Shown here: one piece after another, positions 23,023 to 29,089 of the stretch
Numbering within the stretch: the stretch's first letter is position 1
How the letters are laid out: every line of letters begins with the position of its first letter
DNA from: a virus
IMG/VR virus record: IMGVR_UViG_3300010375_000042
Coordinates: 1-32,064 of that record
DNA: 32,064 nucleotides
Reading direction: 5' to 3' (one strand)
The notes under the pieces: generated by a model
What the model was told of the DNA's origin: nothing
Database searches by the model: none
The model's input: the letters and a program-made list of their open reading frames with translations, nothing else
Made by a program: the position numbers and the translations under genes

Positions 23023-23226
23023 ATGAGCACTAATTTAAAGAGGCGACATTGTCAGGTCTGCAAGAAGGAATTTGCCGCAAAGACATTCTGGCAAAAGTAC
23101 TGCTCCGATCGTTGTCGCTGGACAATAGTTAATCGGCGAAATTCCAAGATGGTGCGCCAATACAAAAAGATTCGCGCAGCGGCAGAGGCAGAACGCGCAA
23201 AGGCCACCAAATCAGCAGAAGGGTGA
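23023..23226 (+). CDS. Cys4 zinc-finger protein, first early gene
   Basis: A GAGG ribosome site precedes the ATG. The 67-residue product has HCQVCKKEFAAKTFWQKYCS DRCRW (residues about 9-32), a treble-clef-like zinc finger with C..C and C...C pairs, then a basic helix rich in R, K and A. This is the first gene after the operator, where Cro-like proteins are often found. It has no helix-turn-helix, so if it regulates it does so by another fold. Nucleic-acid binding is likely from the basic tail. Confidence 0.65.
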   Translation: MSTNLKRRHCQVCKKEFAAKTFWQKYCSDRCRWTIVNRRNSKMVRQYKKIRAAAEAERAKATKSAEG

Positions 23227-23229
23227 CAT

Positions 23230-23688
23230 ATGCGTGGCGTAATGAACGATCCAAGCCAACGAAAAAAACGCGAGCGGTATAGCGGTCCGCCGTGTCCGCA
23301 TTATCCACATAAATTCAAAACTGAAGCAGCGCATCAAGGGAAACTGCAAGCACGACTACGTGCCCACCATCGGTTTATGAAGTCATCACTTGACTATCGC
23401 CTGAAGGCCATTCTGCGCACTGTTGTCCAGCGGTGCGATGATCCGCGTCACGCCTCTTATCGCTGGTACGGCGGCAAGGGCATCAAGAATTTTCTCACCT
23501 TCGAGGACGTCAAATATCTTTGGTTTCGCGACAATGCAGCGGCGATGAAGCGGCCAAGTTTAGATCGCTGTGATTCATCAGATGACTACAACTTCGATAA
23601 CTGCCGGTTTATGGAGCTTTATGACAATCAGACGCGATGGGATCGGCACAAGAAAAACATGCCGAAGAAGGAGAGCGCAGTCGCATGA
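23230..23688 (+). CDS. HNH endonuclease-like protein
   Basis: The 152-residue protein shows the phage HNH/AP2-associated pattern: RCDDPRHASYRWYGGKGIK at about residues 69-87, then PSLDRCD (about 109-115) and YNFDNCRFM (about 120-128). These match the YGGRGI...SLDRID...NCRW order of that family, with some substitutions (C for I and F for W). A basic N-terminus precedes it. It may be a homing nuclease or a DNA-processing enzyme, and some such copies are inactive. The start is ATG 23230 behind GAAGGGTGA; ATG 23242 is possible. Confidence 0.7.
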   Translation: MRGVMNDPSQRKKRERYSGPPCPHYPHKFKTEAAHQGKLQARLRAHHRFMKSSLDYRLKAILRTVVQRCDDPRHASYRWYGGKGIKNFLTFEDVKYLWFRDNAAAMKRPSLDRCDSSDDYNFDNCRFMELYDNQTRWDRHKKNMPKKESAVA

Positions 23689-23828
23689 AGCGCTTCTTCC
23701 TGCGCCTCTTGCGCCGGTTTCGCAGCCGCAAGCTGGACTGGCTCGAGTTGAGTGAATCGCAGCGGCAAATGTTGTTAGCGATAAAAAAGAAGCACGACCG
23801 CTACGAGCGGCTGAGGATAGTGAAATGA
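23685..23828 (+). CDS. Small basic protein
   Basis: ATG 23685 overlaps the HNH stop (ATGA) and has GAAGGAG upstream. The 47-residue product is strongly basic (MKRFFLRLLRRFRSRK, then KKKHDRYERLRIVK) and helical. An upstream in-frame opening at 23637 lies inside the HNH gene. It overlaps the next gene by four bases. It probably binds nucleic acid, an inference from charge only. Confidence 0.5.
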   Translation: MKRFFLRLLRRFRSRKLDWLELSESQRQMLLAIKKKHDRYERLRIVK

Positions 23829-24049
23829 GTGAGCCCTACGCCTATCTCTACTTTCAGATCGACTTGGACAATCACCGTTATGTGAGCGAGTCCACCGGCA
23901 TAGACGTGGTGCCCTATTGCTTCTGGCATTGGGCATTTGGCAACCAGGGCGTCTATCGCGTGGACGTGCTCAATCGTGATCGCGAGAATGTGGGCGCCAT
24001 GCTCTACGAGTATATCGTGGAGCGGTTTGCGAGCGTGGAGCTGCAATGA
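23825..24049 (+). CDS. Small early protein, unknown
   Basis: The 74-residue product begins SEPYAYLYFQIDLDNHRYVSE and contains aromatic strands and a central CFWHWAFG. It has no membrane segment or known motif. ATGA overlaps at both ends place it firmly in the early operon, just before the cytosine methyltransferase. A shared transcript is the only functional clue. Confidence 0.6.
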   Translation: MSEPYAYLYFQIDLDNHRYVSESTGIDVVPYCFWHWAFGNQGVYRVDVLNRDRENVGAMLYEYIVERFASVELQ

Positions 24050-24609
24050 GACCGCGCTTGCTTGACCTGTTCTGCGGTGCAGGTGGCGCAGCTATGGGCT
24101 ACCACCGCGCAGGGTTTGAAGTGGTGGGCGTGGATATCAAGCCGCAGCCGCATTACCCGTTCGAGTTTCATCAGGCCGACGCGATGACCTATCCGCTGGA
24201 TGGATTCGATGTGATTCACGCGAGTCCGCCGTGTCAGGGGTATAGCGCCCTTGCCGCAATGCATCCCGATCTGGAATGGGAGCGTTTAATCGGCCCCGTA
24301 AGAGACCGGCTGGTAAGTAACGGCAAGCCGTTTGTGATCGAGAATGTTGAAACTGCTCCGCTGCGACATTCGCCAACTCTTTTCGGACTTCACGGCGTTA
24401 TTCTCTGCGGTTCGCATTTTGGACTCGGCGTAGGACGAGGCTACCTCCGGCGGCACCGCAAGTTTGAATCAACCGTCATCATTCAGCAATTGCCGTGTGC
24501 TCACGGAATAAAAAAGGCAGTCGGCGTTTATGGGCATGGCGGGCATACCGGCAAACACCGATGCTTTATCGCAAAGAAGCGGGTGAAGCGCTCGACATTG
24601 ATTGGATGA
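24046..24609 (+). CDS. C5-cytosine DNA methyltransferase, catalytic part (3' end frame-disrupted)
   Basis: The first 175 residues are a clear m5C methyltransferase: motif I LLDLFCGAGGAAMGY (residues 5-19), motif IV PPCQ at 61-64 with the catalytic cysteine C63, motif VI ENV at 99-101 and the RRHRKFE arginine motif. It transfers methyl groups to cytosine in duplex DNA, which would protect phage DNA from host restriction. The expected ending, with motif X (PPAYTEFIGRQLL), is absent from this frame, which ends in basic nonsense (FIAKKRVKRSTLIG). That ending lies in the -1 frame immediately downstream. The gene is therefore either mutated or needs frameshifting. Confidence 0.85.
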   Translation: MRPRLLDLFCGAGGAAMGYHRAGFEVVGVDIKPQPHYPFEFHQADAMTYPLDGFDVIHASPPCQGYSALAAMHPDLEWERLIGPVRDRLVSNGKPFVIENVETAPLRHSPTLFGLHGVILCGSHFGLGVGRGYLRRHRKFESTVIIQQLPCAHGIKKAVGVYGHGGHTGKHRCFIAKKRVKRSTLIG

Positions 24610-24689
24610 ATCGCGACGAAATGTGCCAGGCCATCCCGCCAGCCTACACGGAATTTATCGGCAGGCAGTTATTGGAGCATCTGCAATGA
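24561..24689 (+). pseudogene. C-terminal motif X segment of the cytosine methyltransferase, in another frame
   Basis: This frame encodes MLYRKEAGEALDIDWM, then IPPAYTEFIGRQLLEHL, the conserved end of m5C methyltransferases that completes the AdoMet site. It is -1 relative to the upstream part. Its stop overlaps the next ATG (ATGA), the rule in this operon, so this frame is the original end of the gene. One missing base near 24556-24563 would join HTGKHR to MLYRKEAGEA smoothly. A perfect slippery heptamer (A AAA AAG at 24510-24516, correct phase) lies 45 bases earlier, but slipping there would destroy the conserved VYGHGG. An indel or sequencing error is therefore the likelier cause. Confidence 0.7.
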
Positions 24690-24928
24690 GCAAGGACGCT
24701 TACGCCAAGTATGCGAGCCGTGCGGAGCGGGAGTTGGACGAGCTGTGGGAGGCTCATCTGAATTACCAATGCTCAGCCAGCACGTGCTCGTGGTGTTTGG
24801 CCGAGGAGGTCGAGGCGATGGCCGCATACTTCGACGATCAAAGTGATACGCGCTCATGCCCGCGCTGCGGTGCGGTGGATTTTGAATATATCGGCGATCA
24901 ACAACGGTGTGCGCAATGTGGCAAATAA
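24686..24928 (+). CDS. Small zinc-ribbon protein
   Basis: The ATG overlaps the true methyltransferase stop (ATGA). The 80-residue protein has a helical first half with CSASTCSWC at about residues 29-37 and a C-terminal zinc ribbon, CPRCG...RCAQCG, at about 58-79. It probably binds one or two zinc ions. Its end overlaps the next coding frame by 13 bases. No specific family was recognised. Confidence 0.6.
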   Translation: MSKDAYAKYASRAERELDELWEAHLNYQCSASTCSWCLAEEVEAMAAYFDDQSDTRSCPRCGAVDFEYIGDQQRCAQCGK

Positions 24929-25158
24929 TTCAATCCGACGTGACTAACCCACTGCCGCTCAAGGACGATAGCGTTCAGTGCGTGGTTACAAGCCCACCAT
25001 ATTGGGGGCTGCGCGATTACGGCACGGCGTCATGGGCGGGCGGCGATGCGGACTGTAAACACGGCGCACGCATAATGGGCAATGCCAACAAGGGCAATGT
25101 GCGTGAGGTTTTAGTTGAAACTGGATTATTGCCAGATGGCGAGCCGGCGCTGCTATGA
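24916..25158 (+). CDS. Truncated N4/N6 DNA methylase (amino-terminal fragment)
   Basis: The start is ATG 24916 or GTG 24907. The 80-residue product begins IIQSDVTNPLPLKDDSVQCV and has VTSPPYWGLRDYG, the amino-methyltransferase catalytic motif IV (TSPPYW) with the sequence around it typical of phage enzymes of about 300 residues. The SAM-binding FxGxG region and the rest are missing. A short unrelated-looking tail (REVLVETGLLPDGEPALL) follows. No continuation was found in the other frames. It is probably a remnant and inactive as a methylase, though the start and coupling remain intact. Confidence 0.7.
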   Translation: MWQIIQSDVTNPLPLKDDSVQCVVTSPPYWGLRDYGTASWAGGDADCKHGARIMGNANKGNVREVLVETGLLPDGEPALL

Positions 25159-25182
25159 CGATGCGCCGTTACTGACATTTCT

Positions 25183-25533
25183 ATGAGTAAGGTATTTCAA
25201 GCCCCGGCCATTCTTACCGGCGTGCGCGCGACCAATGACAACGGATTGGCGCTATCGTTTCGCACCAATGAACTCAGCAACGAAGAGAAAGTAACGGCGA
25301 TGCAGTTTCATCAAAAATTTGGATTCGTGCTCTTTCGTGAAAACCAATTCGCTGATGCCGACGTGCCCGACACGGATGCACCCACGGATGAGGACAAGAC
25401 GCCAAGCCAGCGGCTGCGCGCGGTGCTCTATGTGCTCTTTCAGCAGAAGGGCGAGCCGGGAAATAACTTCGAGTTGTTCTATCGACAGAATCTAGAAAAA
25501 GCCATTGAGCGGGTAAAAAGGCTACTGGACTGA
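25183..25533 (+). CDS. Conserved early phage protein, unknown
   Basis: The 116-residue product reads FQAPAILTGVRATNDNGLALSF, then ELSNEEKVTAMQFHQKFGFVLF and KTPSQRLRAVLYVLFQQKG, then NFELFYRQNLEKAIERVK. I recall this pattern from early regions of several siphophages, encoded near recombination and SSB-like genes; no function is established. It is a soluble alpha/beta protein without zinc or membrane segments. The position beside an SSB-like gene and a RecB-like nuclease suggests a replication or recombination helper. Confidence 0.7.
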   Translation: MSKVFQAPAILTGVRATNDNGLALSFRTNELSNEEKVTAMQFHQKFGFVLFRENQFADADVPDTDAPTDEDKTPSQRLRAVLYVLFQQKGEPGNNFELFYRQNLEKAIERVKRLLD

Positions 25534-25664
25534 TGACTGTGACGATCCGTATCAAGATTGGCGATTATGAGATCGAAGCGACTGGACCGCAAAAATGGGT
25601 CGAGACAGTTTTGCAACGGTTCATTATGAAAATAAGACGGAGACAAAATGCAACTCACAATTGA
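25533..25664 (+). CDS. Small early protein overlapping the SSB-like gene
   Basis: The ATG overlaps the previous stop (TGATG) and the frame overlaps the next gene by 17 bases. The 43-residue product starts with a strand (VTIRIKIGDYEIEATGPQ), then a helix (WVETVLQRF) and a basic end (MKIRRRQNATHN). The coupling at its start is good evidence that it is translated. Function unknown. Confidence 0.5.
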   Translation: MTVTIRIKIGDYEIEATGPQKWVETVLQRFIMKIRRRQNATHN

Positions 25665-26067
25665 CCGAGTTACCGACGTCAAGCAAGGCCAGTACGGCTG
25701 GTCATCCAAGATCCACGTCGGCAATGACGCCTTCTACGCCAACGAGGACGCCACTCAGTACGCCGGCAAGACAGTGGATGCCGAGCTCACCGAAAAGAAA
25801 AGCGCCAAGGGCAACGTCTACAAGATTGCCAAGATCCTCGGCTTGGCCAAGGAGCAGCCGGCGTACGCCAACGGCGCAACGACTTGGAGCGAATGGGAGT
25901 CGTGGCTGACAAAGGTGAATGAATTTTTAATGGTGCTCTTTCCTGACGAACCTGACTTTCGCTTTGATCGTGCGCCGCAGCGCGCAGCTTTATTTCTGAG
26001 TCTTATTTTGCGTCGGGCTGAGGGCAAGATAGCAACCGATGAAAGCGAACAGGACGCGCCGTTTTGA
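25648..26067 (+). CDS. SSB-like protein with acidic tail
   Basis: The 139-residue protein has a short OB-fold-like start (MQLTIDRVTDVKQGQYGW, KIHVGNDAFYAN, KTVDAELTEKKSAKGNVYKI), then a helical middle and a very acidic ending, DESEQDAPF. SSB proteins end in a similar acid plus hydrophobic tip (DDDIPF) that recruits repair enzymes. This tail, and the nuclease two genes away, suggest a single-strand binding or recombination mediator role. The OB fold is inferred, not certain. GACGGAGAC serves as the ribosome site. Confidence 0.55.
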   Translation: MQLTIDRVTDVKQGQYGWSSKIHVGNDAFYANEDATQYAGKTVDAELTEKKSAKGNVYKIAKILGLAKEQPAYANGATTWSEWESWLTKVNEFLMVLFPDEPDFRFDRAPQRAALFLSLILRRAEGKIATDESEQDAPF

Positions 26068-26213
26068 AGATCGACACCGTCCACCGCCAGCACATGCGCG
26101 AACTGATTATCGCCTTGCTGCGCGCGTATGGCGTGGAGAAAGACTTGACGCTGCTCGATAACGGCGCGCTAAAGGCGGAGCTGGAAAAGGCGCTTTGCGG
26201 GATTACGCAGTAG
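26064..26213 (+). CDS. Small helical protein overlapping the nuclease gene
   Basis: A TTG start overlaps the previous stop (TTGA), and the end overlaps the nuclease gene by 19 bases. The 49-residue product is helical (HMRELIIALLRAYGVEKDLTLL; ALKAELEKALCG) and slightly acidic. TTGA overlaps recur in this genome, which supports it. No function can be given. Confidence 0.5.
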   Translation: MKIDTVHRQHMRELIIALLRAYGVEKDLTLLDNGALKAELEKALCGITQ

Positions 26214-26968
26214 GAGGATCTACGCCGACACCAAAAGAAGGTTACTACGTAGACGGTAAGCGGGTGCCTAGTTATTCGAGCATCTCGGGCCGTTTCAAAG
26301 AGTCCGGTGGCCTTGTCTGGTGGTCGTGGAATATCGCGAATGTTGGGCTATGCGAAGCGCGCGCGTTACTTGAGGACGCGCTCAATGGCCAACAGCTAAT
26401 TGAGCAAAGCAAAGAATTTCTAAAAAAGCCGCTTAGCAACTGGGACTACAGAGTAAAGCGTGATGAAGCAGCCGATAGCGGCACGATCGCGCATGAAATG
26501 GTTGATTGTCATGTCCACGGCAAGCAATTTGACGCGAGCAAATATGATCCGGTTTTAGTCGAGCGTGCTAAGCCTGCCTTCAATGGTTTTCTGGCGTGGG
26601 TGAATCAAGTCCATTTTGAAATCGTAGAGACTGAAGTGTCTTTAGTGTCGCGTAAGCACCTATTCGGCGGCACACGCGATGCAATTCTGATCGGCGGTAA
26701 GAGGGCGCTAGGGGATTGGAAAACGTCGAACGCGATCTATCCCGAATACCTCTGTCAACTCGCCGCCTACGGCATTTTGGACGAGGAAGCCGGCAACAAG
26801 ATCGAGGGCGGCTATCACTTGCTGCGCTTTTCAAAGCAAGACAAGCCAGATGATCCGGTGCATTTCAGTCACCACTACTGGGATCAGCTCGACAAGGCAA
26901 AGGAAGCGTTTCTGCTGATGCGGCGGCTTTATGATCTCATGGGCGATCTGAAGAAGATGGCGAAGTAA
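26195..26968 (+). CDS. PD-(D/E)XK exonuclease, RecB/Cas4-like
   Basis: A TTG start follows AAAAGG; the first conserved block, GYYVDGKRVPSYSSISGRFKE (residues 16-36), fits the family's beginning. The core is complete: H100 in SGTIAH, E147 in VETEV, D162 in GGTRDAIL, D174-W-K176 in LGDWKTS and Q188...Y192 in YLCQLAAYG, the RecB-type motif order. Such phage enzymes resect DNA ends for recombination with an SSB or annealing partner, consistent with the SSB-like gene just upstream. The last 60 residues are helical. The AGGAGG at 26212-26217 is inside the gene and has no good start after it. Confidence 0.85.
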   Translation: MRDYAVGGSTPTPKEGYYVDGKRVPSYSSISGRFKESGGLVWWSWNIANVGLCEARALLEDALNGQQLIEQSKEFLKKPLSNWDYRVKRDEAADSGTIAHEMVDCHVHGKQFDASKYDPVLVERAKPAFNGFLAWVNQVHFEIVETEVSLVSRKHLFGGTRDAILIGGKRALGDWKTSNAIYPEYLCQLAAYGILDEEAGNKIEGGYHLLRFSKQDKPDDPVHFSHHYWDQLDKAKEAFLLMRRLYDLMGDLKKMAK

Positions 26969-27545
26969 AAAATTTAGTTTCACATAAACAATGAACTACC
27001 CTGAGCAATATCCACTATGCCTCTACAGCCGAGGACGGCGAATTCCTAGTCGGAAGGCTAGGCGAGTTGTAGAGCCTCAATGTGGTATTCGGCGGGCGTT
27101 ACAAACATGCGTCAGAGCAGCACGGCGCTGTGATGTGACAATCACACGATGTTGTCTCGGTCCCGAAGTTTGTAATGTCACGCACCGTTGGCCGATTAGG
27201 GTTAAGGGGAACGGGGCGAGCGGCTTCGCCGGTACATTGTTTTTATACCCAAGCCGTGACGGGGCGGAGCAGGAATCGGAGAACCCGGTTGCTCCGCCCA
27301 AGCGAGGCATAAAAGGTTCTGGCGAGCGGTCGCGCGAAAATTTTTTCGTGTGGCTGAACTCGGCATTCTCTTGGCAGGTTTGAAAATTTTTTCGCGCTCA
27401 TCGCTCCTTTTCAAATCCCTCCAGAACAAGCCAAGAAGAAAAGAATGCCGAGCACCGGGGCATATCCGGGGTATTGGGGCAGGTAGCGAGATGCTGAAGC
27501 GAGTCGGGGCGGGCTTCCTAAGGGGTTACTTTGCTCTAAATTCCA
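26969..27545. other. 577-base structured noncoding segment (possible replication origin)
   Basis: No convincing gene lies here; the long frame 26991-27383 reads as noise. The segment is full of symmetry. A 10-base perfect inverted repeat, GGGCGGAGCA (27262-27271) and TGCTCCGCCC (27290-27299), encloses 18 bases. GAAAATTTTTTCG occurs twice (27336-27348 and 27382-27394). GGCGAGCGG occurs at 27216 and 27321. CTCGGCATTCT plus CTTGGC (27359-27375) pairs with GCCAAG (27430-27435) and AGAATGCCGAG (27442-27452). AT tracts flanked by stems beside a replication-type gene suggest an origin, but a structured RNA is also possible. Confidence 0.5.
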
Positions 27546-27893
27546 GTGACAGTAAAAGTAGATACAGTAATCAAACCGTGGTCAGACAAAATATTTGCGC
27601 TTAATCGGCGGAAGTATTCAAAGTTGATTAAATGGATCATTGCAGCGCAGCGCACATACAAGCCGGAGCAAATAGCCACAGCGCTTCAGCAGTTTTACCC
27701 CTATGCTTTGACGGAAAATAATTGGTGGGGTTACTTAGACACCTTATTAAATAAGATTGAGGGGAAAGAGAGTGGGCGCGAATCGGAGGCCGAGCACGAA
27801 GATAGAAAGTCCAAAGAGGCCGACTTCGCAAGAGCTACGTTTGGCGGAAGAGGCTTATCGAAAGAGGCACGGCAAGGTCGTGGTAAACCGTGA
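27546..27893 (+). CDS. Replication-associated protein (C-terminal-domain-like)
   Basis: A GTG start is the first in the frame, right after a stop at 27537; no ribosome site is clear. The 115-residue product reads FALNRRKYSKLIKWIIAAQRTY, then IATALQQFYPYALTENNWWGYLDTLL and GRESEAEHEDRKSKEAD. In memory this resembles the C-terminal part of phage replication or helicase-loader-type proteins, whose N-terminal DNA-binding domain is missing here. It may be the only remaining part of such a gene, which would explain the noncoding stretch before it. It overlaps the next gene by 122 bases in a different frame. Confidence 0.5.
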   Translation: MTVKVDTVIKPWSDKIFALNRRKYSKLIKWIIAAQRTYKPEQIATALQQFYPYALTENNWWGYLDTLLNKIEGKESGRESEAEHEDRKSKEADFARATFGGRGLSKEARQGRGKP

Positions 27894-28002
27894 GCTCCAG
27901 CGCGAGGGTTTTCGCATGATCAATGATGTACTCAAGGGCAAGATGACGGTGGAGGAGTATGAGCGGCATTGGCAAAAACTGTGTGAGATTTACAAGGCAT
28001 AG
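27772..28002 (+). CDS. Small basic protein overlapping the upstream gene
   Basis: A GTG start at 27772 follows GAGGGGAAAGAGA; a TTG at 27757 is possible. The 76-residue product is basic at the N-terminus (NRRPSTKIESPKRPTSQELR), then helical (LAEEAYRKRHGKVVVNREL... VLKGKMTVEEYERHWQKLCEIY). Its first 122 bases overlap the replication-associated gene. Both frames look coding there, but the unique part (27894-28002) is the most secure. Function unknown. Confidence 0.55.
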   Translation: MGANRRPSTKIESPKRPTSQELRLAEEAYRKRHGKVVVNRELQREGFRMINDVLKGKMTVEEYERHWQKLCEIYKA

Positions 28003-28011
28003 GAGGTCACG

Positions 28012-28068
28012 ATGGGCGCACTACAAGAGCCCCCCCAATATCCGCAGATCGCCGAGGCACAGAGGTGA
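28012..28068 (+). CDS. Possible 18-residue leader peptide
   Basis: A perfect AGGAGG lies five bases before an ATG that opens 18 codons (GALQEPPQYPQIAEAQR) and stops in TGA inside the ribosome site of the next gene. Seven consecutive C residues lie within it. A strong ribosome site on so short a frame is typical of a coupling leader or attenuator, but a very small protein is possible. Confidence 0.35.
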   Translation: MGALQEPPQYPQIAEAQR

Positions 28069-28072
28069 AGAA

Positions 28073-28276
28073 ATGAAGGGTGTAACCCAATATAGCACCA
28101 AGATTGAGGGAACATGGGGCAATTACAACTGGCCGGTCAGTTTCGATATTAGTAATGGATTTGTCGGAATCAACCAGTATGAAGGCGAAACGATAAAAGA
28201 CCGCATTTTACTGTCGCCGTTACAGGTTCAGGAATTCATTGCGTTTGTAAAGCGCCAAGCCGAGGTGAAGAAATGA
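28073..28276 (+). CDS. Small early protein, unknown
   Basis: ATG 28073 follows GAGGTGAAGAA, a start context shared with two nearby genes; an opening at 27959 is internal to the neighbour. The 67-residue product is beta-rich at first (TQYSTKIEGTWGNYNWPVSFDISNGFVGINQYEGE), then helical (SPLQVQEFIAFVKRQAE). No family was recognised. Its 3' end carries the first long copy of the start-associated repeat. Confidence 0.6.
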   Translation: MKGVTQYSTKIEGTWGNYNWPVSFDISNGFVGINQYEGETIKDRILLSPLQVQEFIAFVKRQAEVKK

Positions 28277-28404
28277 TTTTAGCGCCATGTTGCTGACGAC
28301 TTACGCAACTAAGGTGTACGGGCCAAGGGCGCAGCGTGGGTTCCTGCCGTACCAGGAACCGCCTTCAAGGAAGATAACTCGCCCAAGCCGAGGTGAAGAA
28401 ATGA
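28255..28404 (+). repeat. Repeated start-associated sequence, AGCCGAGGTGAAGAAATGA type
   Basis: A 22-base sequence that includes AGCCGAGGTGAAGAAATGA is identical at 28255-28276 and 28383-28404. The last 15 bases also occur at 28062-28076, and the CCAAGCCGAGG part at 28976-28986. Each copy ends at or next to an ATG and supplies its ribosome site (GAGGTGAAG). The copies fall at gene junctions, as do start-associated sequences in some mycobacteriophages. The segment between the two long copies contains a hairpin but no good gene. Confidence 0.7.
28339..28360 (+). other. Perfect 8-bp hairpin in the spacer before 28401
   Basis: GGTTCCTG (28339-28346) pairs exactly with CAGGAACC (28353-28360) across CCGTAC. 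It lies in the 124-base spacer bounded by the two long start-associated repeats. It has no U-run, so a terminator is unlikely; an RNA processing site or protein-binding site is possible. Confidence 0.5.
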
Positions 28405-28997
28405 ACGATGACGCGGACAAAAAGGCGGCTGAGTTATTGCCATGTTTAGTGCGATGCGGCACAAAAAAGCATTACATGACGTGTCCGGCTGCTTACCCCG
28501 AGGTGGTTGCCGCCGCGCTTAGGGAAAGGGATGAAAGTTTAGCAAAAGAATGTGCCGACTGGAAAAAAGCCTACACTGCTATGTGCGACGACTACAACGC
28601 CGATATCGCTAATCTCAAGGCCGAGTTGGAAGCGGCGCGTAATGACTTGGATGATGCACTGGATTTGAAGGCAGGTCATGGGCCTACCGTGTTGACTAGA
28701 CTAGTGCGGGAGCGCGACGAGATCAAAGCCGAGTTGGAAGCGGCGCGGTCTGCAATAAGGGAGCAGGACACACGCATTGCCGAGCAGGACCGGCAAATTG
28801 AAACCTTGACGGCAGAGCGCGATTACCGCCCACGCATGGATGAATACGAGCGGCTCAAGGCCGAGTTGGAGCAAGCGGCAGAGCGGCAGCGGGAATACAA
28901 GCGGCTATACGATCTGCGTGGAGAAGCATTGAAATGTCCTTGTCCAAAGTGCGGTTATGTAGCGACCATACTCACCCAAGCCGAGGGGCAAAAATGA
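28401..28997 (+). CDS. Long coiled-coil protein with C-terminal zinc knuckle
   Basis: ATG 28401 is chosen because it follows the start-associated repeat; the frame opens at 28287 but that part reads as spacer. The 198-residue product has a cysteine-bearing head (ELLPCLVRCGTKKHYMTCPAAYP), then a long coiled coil with three KAELEAAR/KAELEQAA repeats, and a CPCPKCGY zinc knuckle near the end. The repeats probably come from internal duplication. It may be a scaffold or DNA-binding accessory. It ends in an ATGA overlap with a membrane peptide. Confidence 0.65.
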   Translation: MNDDADKKAAELLPCLVRCGTKKHYMTCPAAYPEVVAAALRERDESLAKECADWKKAYTAMCDDYNADIANLKAELEAARNDLDDALDLKAGHGPTVLTRLVRERDEIKAELEAARSAIREQDTRIAEQDRQIETLTAERDYRPRMDEYERLKAELEQAAERQREYKRLYDLRGEALKCPCPKCGYVATILTQAEGQK

Positions 28998-29089
28998 TTA
29001 TAGATAAGCTCTTCGTGCTCGTCCTTGCTCTGGCGGTTATAGTGGCGCTTGCCGTTATCGTCGTGGATGTATTCAGGATTACACTATGA
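28994..29089 (+). CDS. 31-residue membrane peptide
   Basis: ATGA overlaps at both ends place this tiny gene between the coiled-coil protein and DUF1064. It is one hydrophobic helix (LFVLVLALAVIVALAVIVV) with charged ends. Single-helix peptides of this kind are common in early phage regions and can alter the host membrane or inhibit a host protein. The overlaps are the main evidence for it. Confidence 0.55.
   Translation: MIIDKLFVLVLALAVIVALAVIVVDVFRITL

Noticed and set aside
24507-24520. A AAA AAG slippery site as programmed frameshift in the methyltransferase.
   Set aside because: Slipping there would remove the conserved VYGHGG segment; the natural join is about 45 bases later. Kept only as an alternative in the finding.
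27128-27146. TGTGAT-GTGACA-ATCACA resembling a CRP site.
   Set aside because: The spacing between TGTGA and TCACA is eight, not six, bases and no promoter lies beside it.
27335-27348. CGAAAATTTTTTCG as a Rho-independent terminator.
   Set aside because: The palindrome has no loop and is followed by GTG rather than a U-run.
26991-27383. 130-codon open frame in the noncoding segment.
   Set aside because: Composition is basic and cysteine-rich without pattern, no ribosome site, and it runs through strong inverted repeats.
28287-28400. N-terminal extension of the coiled-coil gene from ATG 28287.
   Set aside because: The added text is not protein-like, contains a perfect hairpin, and the start-associated repeat points to ATG 28401.
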